Source: Azorinus chamasolen
Lineage: Eukaryota; Mollusca; Bivalvia; Cardiida; Solecurtidae
NCBI GenBank assembly: GCA_963576725.1
Contig: OY755240.1
Location: 62,044,003 to 62,108,002 of the forward strand
DNA length: 64,000 nt
Reading direction: 5' to 3'
The notes beneath the pieces are model-generated. The model saw only the letters and a list, made by a program, of their open reading frames with translations. It was not told the DNA's origin and made no database searches. Every line of letters begins with the position of its first letter. Positions within the stretch are counted from its first letter, which is position 1. Positions 12,001 to 24,000 of the stretch are shown one piece after another. A program made the translations under genes and the position numbers.

Positions 12001-15000
12001 TCATGAGGATCCATACATTTTTTATCTTATAGCCCATTACCTCATAGGCTATTATTAGATACAACCTCTTTGAATAAATCTACCGAAAAGGAGCATTAGC
12101 TAGAGAAAAGGAAAATTTTAAAATTTTGTTGTTGGAAACCATTGTGATAAATAGAGCATTTGCTCCTATAGGAGCAAATGCTCTATTTATCACAATGGTT
12201 TCACAAAGTGACTTTTACAGAGTCGTCAAAAGTCGTCAATATGAGGGAATGGGATAGTGTTGTTTTGATAGATCAATACACCCTTTATCAACAGTCATGT
12301 AACCCCTTGTGATATGCATATGACATTTTGTTCCCATTGACAGGCATGAGAAGAAGATGTTTGAGAAATACCAGAAAGCTGCCAGGGCCGGCCCTGACAA
12401 GAAGGAAAGAGAGGAGATAGAGATGCTTAAGTCCCAGGTAAAGTCTCTCACCCTGATATTGCTGTAAACATCTGGTCCTGCATGTGCACAAGTATATGTC
12501 TGTGATTAGTGTTGTTCCGATGATCAATTATAAGCGATAATAGATTGGTTGAGCTTGACGTAGGAGACAATCGGTTGTTGTTTGAAATAATCGATGATCG
12601 GTTTGTATATTGTACAATTTCCCATTCCTGTAACACATACCTATTCGCCTGATATAAATCTTATCCTTTAGAAAAGATTGATACATTAGAGCAGACCGTG
12701 ATCAGACAGCTCCTATAGGAGCCGTCTGATCATGTTCTACTCTGTTTGCAATGGTGCAGAAAAGCGTATTTACATTGATATTCATGGTCTTTCTAAGTTG
12801 AAGAAAGAGATCCAGCTTGGTGACTCATCAGGATCTAAACTGCTTGTCACTCTCATTGTTCTTTTGAAGAGAATTGACTGAAAAATGAACCATCAGAATT
12901 GCAGCTGAAGACATTTATTTGCAGGCCACTATTACTCAGGGTGCAGAAAGTTAACTTGTTTTCTTTGTAGCTTACTGAGCTGCAAGATGAAATGAAGCGT
13001 AAGGAATCTCGCTGGACAGCCAACAACACTCGACTGCGAGACAAGATAGAAGGCCTGGAGCAGGAGAATGATGAGCTGAAGGATGAAATTAAGATGCTGG
13101 AAAAGAAAAGACTTGAGTGGATGCAGAAAGATCAGAACAAGGTTAAACACTTAACAAATAAAAACAAAGGCCTTATTATAACCCTTTAAATGCAGAATAT
13201 TCGAAGTGGAAAGGCAAATCTGTGATTAACCTTTTCCTCCATATAACATCTTTTCATGCATTTGCAAACAAAGTAGACCCAGATTTGATGGCTCCTATAG
13301 GAGCCATCTGATCAGGGTCTGCTAGGTTTGTTTATGACACGATATAGATCTGATACAGTTTTTGTCATGGCAAAAAATTTCACTGGAAAAAATTCAGCTA
13401 ATAAAAATTAAGATGTCATTATTTCTTACATGAATACTGAACAGGGAAAGGGTTGACTACAGAGTCCATTCAGTTTGAAAGGCTTAAATTTACAAGAATG
13501 TTTTGAATGACAAACAGTCCAGATCATGATAAGAATACCCTTTTAGGAGCCCTCTGATTTGGGTCTTCACTGTTTGCAAATGACTACATTCATTTTCCTA
13601 ATTTAAACAGTTTAACTAGGTGTGGAACATGTAACGTCAATTTTAGTTTAACCCTTTCCTCCATAAATACACCTTTCTACTGCTTTGCAAATAGAGTAGA
13701 CCCAGATCAGACAAGTTGTGCTCTGTTTACTTATGATATATACAATGTATATGATTTTTAGCTCATCTGTTTCGAATGAAAGTCGAGCTGTTGTGATCAC
13801 TGTGTAGTAGGCGTTGTCGGCGGCGTGCAAAAACTAATGTAGATCATTACTCGAAAGTATATGAGGTATCAACATAAAACTTCATAGTTGGGTAGATCTC
13901 GTTGAGGAGAAGGCCCCTTCATAAGAACCATTACTCTTGATTACATAATTTTGGAGTGATTGCCGTTTATTTTTTTCAAAAGGTTTTAATTTAGCTGGAC
14001 AAGCGTTGGCGCCGCACGCGGCCCTTGTATAGTTTTGCCATGGCCAAAATTTCCTGTGTTCATATGCCATTATAAAAATGACCGCTCAGTCGACTGTACA
14101 TTAACACTCATGATGTCGTTATTTCTTACATGAATATTCATGGAGTAAAGGGTTAAAGCGTCTGTTTACCAACTGTAAACAAAAGCTACATTTTGTGTTA
14201 AAAACAAGTTCTGTATAGAAAAAGGAGCAAAAATGATTTCAGGTATTTGATGACATTTTAAAATTTAGTACCTAAATATTCCTCCATTTTACTGGTGTGT
14301 GTTGTTGGAGTGATGTGGTTGTGTGTGATGGGGAAGAAGGTTAGATAGTATGAGTGTGTGTCAGTGTGTGTGTGTGAGGGGGGTGGGGTTTGAGAATCAA
14401 ATCTATGCATTTTCATAAGTAAACCAAGCAGAGCCAGATCAGATGGCTTCTGCAGGAGCAGTCTGATTTGGGTCTGCTCAGATATAGGGTTACATGAGAC
14501 TTAACATTCAGTGGAAAATTAGTAAAATTAATATTTTCTTTCAGAAAAGGTGAAAAGTTTGTATTTATTTCATTTATTTACTTTCTTTTATTCAGTCCAA
14601 GGGTAAAGTATCATCGCAAATTCCACAGAGAAGCAGCACACCGACAGAGGAGCTAATCCAGTCTCATCTGACCAACGGCTACGCAGAGCACGGTCATGAA
14701 CTGCTCAATGGTACTGTAGTTTTGTTACTTTGAAAAATGTTATAGATATTACAGCAGGACCTCTATGAAGTGACCATTCAATGAATAATTATCAGGGTTC
14801 CCACGGACAGGGAAAAGTCAGGGAAAAAAGGTGTTTTTTCAAGGTCAGGGAAAAGTCAGGGAATTTTTTAATTGGTCAGGGAAATTTGAAATTTGGCAAA
14901 AGTCAGGGAAAAGTCAGGGAAATTTGGAACCAAGGATGAGGGTTGAGGAAATATGTCAAAAAGGAGAAAGAATGAAAATAAAAGGCTAAGGCAGTTTCTT

Positions 15001-18000
15001 CAATTTTGACCAAACCAAATATCTTTATACATCTTTGATTAGCTTTGTATATTTCACATCCAAATTTTATAGTATATCTGTCATGAAGTCTGTTAAAACA
15101 AAATCATTGGAGAATTCTGGCACCTCTGCAAGACTCCAGCATCCATTTTGACAGCAGTGCTAGAATAGGGCAGCAATGCTAGATATTGGACATTCTACTG
15201 TAATGTCTCAGGCTGGGCAGCTGCTAGATATTGGACATTCTACTGTAGTGTCTTCACTTGTTAGGACAGACTGGGTAGCAATGCTAGGTATTGGACATTC
15301 TACTGTACTGTCTTCCCTTGTAAGGGCAGCAATATTTTGTCTGCTATTATGAAAACAGTGAAAATGCAGACCCTTTTCTGGCATCTACAGAGACCCGTTA
15401 AAAGGACCTATTTTTCACAATTTGGGAAAAACATCCCAAGTGATGCAAAATTTTGATTAAATTGCAAAACAAGAGTGCTTGGAAGGCCCTAATATTGCTC
15501 ACCAGAAAATCAGAGGAGAAGATTTTCAAAGTTTTCACTATGTGTTTCTATAGAAAACTAGCCGGCCTGGGGCGGGGCCAATTTTGACCCCATTTTAATA
15601 GCATGCTATGTCAGTGTCTATATATGTACTATTTTAAAATTCAGCTTACACAGATAAACTGAAAGATTAACCCTTTCCACCATAGATACACATTTTATCA
15701 CCTTTGCAAACAGAATAGACCAATATCAGGCAGCTCCTGTAGGAGAGCTGCCTGATAAGGGTCTACTCTAGAAAAATATCATAAATCTGAATTTTTACTT
15801 TAGTCTACTGCCAAAATATTTCTTAACTTTGCTTAAAAATAAAGTTTTACTTATTAAAGTATATATTCATAGTAGATGGAGTCTCTAATAAAAATCCATG
15901 GAGTCATGGGTTAAGAGAGGTAGAAAAGATTCAAGAGACTTTATACTTAGGGTGCATATTAGGACATGTTTGGCATCATGCATGTTACATTCAGTATTGA
16001 GCAATTAAGAATGAAAAAGTCAAAAACATTTTTAAAATGATCAAAACACTACTGCTGTATATATAGTTGTCATAAAGAGAGAGGTGGTAAGGATAGGCTG
16101 ATGGGGAGGACGGAGGCCAACATTTATTGATCATGCTCATAGATGACCAATTAAACTTCTGTTAACATGGGGTCAGGGAAAATTGAAATTCGGTCAGGGA
16201 AAAGTCAGGGAATTTTATTTTTTCTGTTTTGTGGGAACCCTGATTATGGTTGCCTTTGAAGTAGGTGGCTACTTAACCCTTTCCTCCATAAATAAGCCTT
16301 TCTACACCTCTGTAAAAGTCACTTTTTGAAACCATTGTGATAAATATAGCATTTGCTCCATAGGAGCAAATGCTCTATTTATCACAGTGGTTTCAAAACT
16401 ACACAATTATAACATTTTCCTTTTCTCTAGTAAATTTTAAAAGGCTCCTTTTTGGTAGGTTTATTCAAAGAGGTTGGATCTAAAAATAGTCTATGGGGAA
16501 TGATAATGGGTTAATGCTGTACAAAAGTAATTCAGAAAGCTCCTGCTTTCTGCATAACTTTTGTCATGCATTAATCATATGCCGTTCTATTCCTTTGCAA
16601 ACAGAGTAGACCCATATCAGATGGCTGCTATAGGAGTCTGCTCTGTTTGCTTATCATGCAACATAGATATGATTCTATAGTTTCTGCCATTGCCGAATAA
16701 TCCTGTGTCTATGTCCTGTTATAACAATCTAATTAATATTCATGATGTCATTTATATTTCTTACATGAATATTCATGGGGTTAAGGATTAAGCTATCACT
16801 TGGCTCCACAATCAAGACATAGGCCTCATTTTGATGGTCACGGTAGGGGGGTTTTACTGTACCTGTAAAACATCTGTTATTGGTTCTTTTTACCTATTCT
16901 TTAGATAAGTTGTACAAAATTATGCTTGATATAAGGATTGATTTTTAACCAGTTACCTGATGAATATTCATGTAAGAAATAATTGTACCATGAATATTTA
17001 TTGGCTGAAGTTTTTAATGGAATATGAACACCATACATGTGATAACTACCGACGGTAGGTGAATTCTACCGTTTTCAGAGGTGGTTTACCGTTCTACCTG
17101 AACGGTAGACAAAACTACCGGTTTTTGAAATTTTACGATGGTAATTTTTTTTAGTGACATACATTTTCCTCCCTGGTGGAGTTTATCTATTAGTTCTGTA
17201 CACACACAGACCACCTTTAGCTTGCTATCATGCTGTGATCAACGCTTGGTCTGTTTTGGTAGGGACCAATCAAGGGAATCCCCTGTGGAGACCATGGAGA
17301 ACACCCGAATTACATAATCACGAGGTGGTTCCGGTTTTCACTCTACTGGACTTTACCAAATAAATTGTTCGGGAACCAGTCGTGTCAAAATGCAAACGTC
17401 TATTACAAATATCACATGTAGCAGGTTTATTACTCAAGCGAGGCGACTTGGGAGTGTCATGACCCTATAATAGGAATTATATTCTCATAATTAAGTTATA
17501 ATACATAGAAATGCTTCTCTGCTTCCTTGTCAAAGACAGTTGTGCTTGGCCTCGTAGTTGCAATGGGCCGAAACACTTCGAAAATAAGACTGTTTGGACT
17601 GATACTCATTCATTTGATTTGTACACAAAATTACTTTTTCATTAATATAATTAGTGGTAAAGACACTAAAGAAGTAATTGCAAACACTCTGAAATATTAT
17701 CTACCATTGCAAACTCTTCAAAAAATAAGAACTATATAAAGTTGAAATGTCATCAGTTTTCGCGACGATTGTAGATACGGGCTAAAACACGGACTCTGGA
17801 CCCTGTTGGGATTTCAACATTTCTGTGACTGCTCAATGTTTGCAGTAAATAATTTGAACTGGGTAAAGGTTTAACTGACTTGAACTGAGTAAAGGTTGTC
17901 ATTGGGAGTATAGCTAAATAAGGGCTATAAAATAAGCAAAAAAAAACCTAAAAATGTTATTATAAAATAAAATAAAATAGAATTTCTTTTTCATTATATG

Positions 18001-21000
18001 ATAAAACGGTAATAAATATTGATTTTTTCATGACATTATTTAATAAGGAACCCAGTGTTTTGGGCTTGAGACCTATTGATTTCAAAGAGTCCTTTTGACC
18101 CATGAAAAAAATCTAGAATTATTACTGCATGCCAATTATTAGTATTTGTTAGTATTTGTTTTTAACCCTTTCCCTGTTCCATTTTCATTCCAAATTCCAG
18201 TCCCTACTAAATATTTATAAACAAAGTAGTTATAAAGAAATATGGAGATTGGAACTTTATTGCCATTTTAGAAAGTACAGAAATATTTTCAAAATTCCAA
18301 AAGCAAACAGAGCAGACCCTGATCAGATGGCTCATATAGGAGCTGTCTGATTTGGGTCTACTCTGTTTGCAAATGCATGAAAACTTGTTTATATGAAGGA
18401 AAGGGTTAATGGGGATTTTAACACCACATTGGATTTTTTGGCCAAACCAGAAAGTGTAGAATCATTCCTATATCATAAGCAAACAGAGCAGACCCTGACC
18501 AGACAGCTCCTGTAGGAGCCATCTGATCTGGGTCTATTCTCTTTGCAAATTTATGCGTAAAAAAGGTGTTTATATGATGGAAAGGGTTAAGTGTGTAAAT
18601 GTTATGTGTGTAATGTAAGATTTATAATGGTATGGTATGCATTTATGGTAAAGTATGAATGATAATGTGAAAAAGTATAACAAACATAAGTATCAAGCAA
18701 ATTTCTTTTTCCTCCTTTTGTCGCGTCAGTAAAATCTACCTGACAAAAGTCAAATCTACCTGACAATTTTCCTAAATCTACCTGACATGCCTCAGCAGGT
18801 TATCACATGTATGGAACACACACATTTTTTGCCATGGCTGAAACTGTAAAATCTGATCTATATAATACAATAAGCAAACAAAGCAGACCTTGATCAGACT
18901 GCTCCTACAGGAGCCCGTCTGATCTGGGTCTACTTTGTTTGCGAAGGTATCATAAAGCATCACTATCAGGAAAAGGGTTAAAGACTTTAAATGGATTAAA
19001 AATTATCAAACTTGTGACTAATTATACCATGTGCAACAAAGTTGCACGGGGTATATAGTTTTTGACTCATCCATCTGTCAGTCAGTCCATCGGTGTATCC
19101 TGATGCATTGTTGCTCATTTAGCACTTTCATTTCTTGACCAATTTTTCTCAAATTCGCTTTAAAATTGTCGTGATTAAAAGTTTGGATGAGTTGGATTTT
19201 CAGAGGAATCTGTCATGAAAAAACACTTTTTTTCTTTGTCGTGGGGCATGTGAGCTTGTTCACTAAAATTCTTTAATTTAAGTATGTGTACGGGGTACAA
19301 ACCTGTGTTGCTCACCTGCTCAAGAAATGGAAAAAAACAACAAATGTAGGACTCATTTGTACCTTGTTAACTTATACTTTACTTCCAGCTTTGGTGCTTT
19401 CATCTTAAATTAAGTTGTACGTAATTTTGTTTACGTTCGTTCATTTTGATTGCTAAAATGGTTTTAAAATGTTAGATAACATTTCATGTGTAGTGATTGT
19501 AATCATTTAGTTTGAATAGCTTCTTTTAAAGACATCTGAACATGTTTGTATACAATAATGAAACCCTGTATTGCTTATTTTCCTTCCTGTAGCATAACCG
19601 TTCCTTACTGTAATGATACATGTATTACAAATAGAGAAGGAAAATATTCTTTTGGAACTGACACAGCCACTCTTATAAACGTTTTTCATTCTCGTTTGGA
19701 TGTTAAAATACAGTTAGATATGCTGCCGTTTGCATTTAAAGGCATTTCGAAAGGAAAGTTGACCCATTAACCCCATGCTGTGTATTTTGGGAGTTGACTG
19801 TCAGGGATCTGATACACAAATTGATAAGGCGGGCTACCATCACAGAGGATCAATGTATAATTGCATAACTTTATCTATTATGGCTATGGACCCTGACTGG
19901 ACACTGCAGGAGCCCAGCTGGATACTGTGTATATAGGGGGGGGGGGGGGGGGGGGGGGGTCACTTATATAAGGAGCTTTGAAATGCCTTTAATAGTTAAT
20001 AAAAGTTTAATATAAGCAAATAATGTTGTTGTTTTCCATTATGTAACAATAACCATCCCATCTGTAACAGTGAGTCCATGATGTAACAGGTCACTTCATA
20101 GCTGTTTATTTTGTTTTGTCTGCATATATTTGATTAATTGTAGTTTCAATGAATACCTTTCAGTATATCTAGTATTTTAAATCTAGTAAAGTTGATTTAA
20201 TTCCATTTAAAAAGAGAAAAATAAGTTTTTAGTACTGAAAATCATATATTTTTGTTAGTGCTTCTTTCATTTAGTTAAATATAGTTACAATTTGATCATT
20301 TTTACCTAACTGCTTTTCTTCTAAAAGTTACATATTTTCTGTAAAAGACTGATGATTTTCTAAATGTTCTTTTTGTGATTCAAAGATAATATTCTTCTGT
20401 ACAATATTGTTACATCATGGAAATGGTCATTGATGGACCTTAAAGAAATGAAAAAAATTCAAACTTTAAGCAAATTTTAAGCCTCATATAATATAAATAT
20501 GATGAACAGAATGTTAAAATCATTTGAAAATGGATGTTTTATATTTGTTGAAAAGTTTTGAAATTGCCCTAATATGCTGATGCTTAATGTTGCAAAAATA
20601 TATTTTGACTCTTGTACAAAATTTCACTCATACTACACAATTTTTATATTGTTTGCAGATCTTTCAGTTTCTTCAAGCATTAGATCCAACTCAAGTCTGA
20701 AACCATCCCAGAATAATCCCAAAGTCAATATCAGGTCTTCATTCCCACCACAGAATAAGCCTGGAACCAATCATCCCACACATTCACAAACTAAGATAAG
20801 TAATGTGAATCAGTCAAGTAAATCTAGTGTACCTCAGAACTTGCAAAAACCGAATCAGTCTAAGAAAGGAAACACCTATAATGCCAAGCCAACACACCCA
20901 GGGCATGGCCAAAGCCATAATAAGGCTGGGCAAAAGACTGCTACAAAGACAAATACTGGGAAAACGGCGCAATCAAGTGATAAGAACGTACTGAGAAATT

Positions 21001-24000
21001 CCATAGCAGAAGATTTACCAAGGCGGGAACTTGGAACAATCGCAGAGCTACAGGAGTAAGTGATGAATGCTAGGCTTTTCACATTATAATGTTGAATATT
21101 CATGTAAGAAATACTAACATCATGAATATTTATGGCATATGAACACAGGAGTTCTTGATATTGGTAGAAACTGTAGAGTCAGATCTGTTATAATTTCATA
21201 GCAAACAGAGTAGATCCTGATCAGATGGCACCCACAGGGACAATCTGATCTGTGTTTACTCTATTTGCGTGAAAAGGTGTTTATATGAAGGAAAGGGTTG
21301 ACTGTTCAACTGCCAATGGCAAATACATTATTATCATTTGCATCAGTTTAGATTCAGATGAGATGCCGAGTAACTCAGAAACTCATCATGATCCAAACTG
21401 TTTAATGTTTGAAATGGAAGAAACTTCAAAAATAAAAGTAAATTTGAGCTGACAACAAACTTTGCAGAAAACAAAAGCTCTTGTAGGAGCCATCTAATCA
21501 GGGTCTTCTGATTGCTTATGAAATTATAATAGATCTGACTCTACAGTTTGTACTAATACCAAAAACTCCTGTGTACATATGCCATTATAAAATATCAGCT
21601 AAAAACATACACTTTCTTAACCCATTCCTCCATAGGCTATTTTTAGACCCAACCTCTTTGAATTAATCTACCCAAAAGGAGCATTTACTAGAGAAAAGTA
21701 AAATTTTAGAATTTTGTAGTTTGAAACTATTGTGATAAATAGAGCATTTGCTCCTATAGGAGCAAATGCTGTATTTATCACAGTGGTTTCAAGAAGTGGT
21801 TATTACAGAGGGGTAGAAAGGCGTATTTATGGAGGAAAGGGTTAACAACAGGGAAGTGGTTAATGCAAGGTTGTAAGACTACACTATAATACTATGGCCT
21901 GTTTGATTACACTATCTAACTATGTAACATGTAGACACAGCACAAGAAGTTTTACATTGTGATAGAGCTGCCTGATTTGATATTCTTCCCAAATAAATAG
22001 AACAACTCTTTCCTTCATATAAACACATTTTCATGCATTGCAAACAGAGCAGACCCAGATCAGACGGCTCCTGTAGGAGCCGTTTGATCAGGGTCTGCTC
22101 TGTTTGCTAATGGGATTTGATAGATTTGTTTCTTTACTTTCTAAAATGGCTATAATCTTCCACTTTCCATGTTGCATATACAAATGTAACTATTTCATCA
22201 ATGGATATTCAGTAAGAACATGGAAAGGGTTATCTCTTTGAATGCTGAATATTCAGTGAGATGACCAACGAGTGTTTAACGATAGAGTCCATTCGGTATA
22301 AAAGGCTTATATTTGGTTAAAAATTATTGATAAGAGTCCTGTATTGTTTGTAAAAGCCAATACACTTGGCTTCTGTATTCAAAGGATTGGTTACATAAAA
22401 CAACTGGTGAAATTTTTTATTATTAACCCTGTACTCGATAGATACGCCTTGCTAAGCCTTTACAAAAAGAGTAGACCCAGATCAGACAGCTCGTATTGGA
22501 GCCATCTGTTTGGGGTCTGCTGTGTTTGTGTTTTTGAAATTATACAGATCTGATTCTACATTTTTTGTCATGATTAAAAAAAAAAATGGTCCCATTATAT
22601 ACACATTCTGTGAATTAATATTCATGATGTCATTATTATACCCCCCTTTTGAAAAAATGGGGGTATATTGCTTTGCACATGTCGGTCGGTCGGTCGGTAG
22701 ATCGATGGTTTCCGAATGATAACTAATAAATGACTTGGCATAAAATCTTCAAACTTGCTTTGGTGGTTGGTCATGACAACTAGATTACCCCTATTGTGTT
22801 TGAGGTCACTAGGTCAAAGGTCAAGGTCACAATGACCTTCACTGGTGAAATAGTTTCCGATCATTAACTGCTCAAGGGTTTGGCTTGGGATCTTCAAACT
22901 TGCTGTGGTGGTTGGTCATGACGACTGGATGACCCCTATGGTTTTTTAAGTCACTGTGTCAAAGGTCAAGGTCACAATGACCTTCACTGGTGAAATAGTT
23001 TTTGATCAATAACTGCTCAAGGGTTTGGCTTAGGATCTTAAAACTTGCTTAGGTGATTGGTCATGACAACTAGATGACCCCTGTTGTTTTTGAGGTCACT
23101 AGGTCAAAGGTCAAGGTCACCTTGAACTTAACTGGTGAAATGGTTTCCGATCAATATCTGCTCATGGGTTTAGCTTAGGATCTTCAAACTTGCTGTGGTA
23201 GTTGGTCATGACCACTAGATGGCCTCTGTTGTTTTTGAAGTCACTAGGTCAAAGGTCAAGGTCACCATGACCTTTTACTGGTGAAATGGTTTCCAATCAA
23301 TAACTGCTCAAGGGTTTGGCTTAGGATCTTCAAACTTGCTGTGGTGGTTGGTGATGACAACTAGATGAACCCTTTTGTTTTTTTGAGGTCACTGGGTCAA
23401 AGGTCAAGGTCACCATGACCTTAACTGGTGAAATGGTTTCCAATCAATAAGCTTAGGATCTTCAAACTTGTTGTGGTGGTTGGTCATGACAACTAGATGA
23501 CCCCTATTATTTTTGAGGTCACTAGGTCAAAGGCCAAGGTCACCATGACCTTAACTGATGAAATGGTTTCCGATTAATGACTGCTCAATGGTTTGGTTCG
23601 GAATCTTCAAACTTGCTGTGGTGGTTGGTCGTGACGACTGGATGACCCCTATAGTTGTTGAGGTCACTAGGTCAAAGGTCAATGTCATCATGACCTTAAC
23701 TTGTGAAATGTTTTCAGATCAATAAATAATCAGTGGTTTGGCTTAGGATCTTCAAAGTTGCTGTGTTGATTAGTCATGACTACTAGATGACCTCTATAGT
23801 TGAGGTCACTAGATCAAAGGTCAGGGGGTTTGGGGGTATACATGTTTTACAAACATCTCTTGTTTCTTACATTAATATTCATAGAGTAAAGGGTTAAATG
23901 ACAAGGAAGAAAAGTAGTTCAGAGATGATTATTTTCGACACAAGCATTATATATATGGAAATGTTAGAAAATCAGTTTAAGTTGAATGCAATGATTTTTC

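Larger units (their letters stand above)
14750..16861. mobile_element. Fam3 (pogo/Tigger-like) MITE carrying three insertions
   Basis: Left end TACAGCAGGACCTCTATGAA, right end GTAGGGGGGTTTTACTGTA. After removing 14793-16242, 16273-16514 and 16571-16791, the remainder reads as an ordinary Fam3 hairpin (GTGGCTACTTAATGC...AAAGCTCC...TGCATTAAGC). Confidence 0.75.
17032..18813. mobile_element. 1.8-kb TIR element with 6-bp target duplication
   Basis: Perfect 15-bp TIRs CATACATGTGATAAC / GTTATCACATGTATG, flanked by GAACAC at 17026-17031 and 18814-18819. Subterminal repeats CTACCG (left) and AAATCTACCTGACA (right). No recognisable transposase; short frames at 17154 and 17527 match nothing I know. 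Contains Fam1b copies at 18162-18409 and ~18415-18590. Confidence 0.75.
16945..18981. mobile_element. Fam1 MITE split by a 1.8-kb element
   Basis: Left part 16945-17031 (TTAACCAGTTACCTGATGAA...) and right part 18814-18981 (core GCAAACAAAGCAGACC, end AAAAGGGTTAA) are separated by 17032-18813. Confidence 0.75.

Noticed and set aside
20876..21103. Minus-strand frame opposite the CENPJ linker exon
   Set aside because: Shadow of the low-complexity plus-strand exon.
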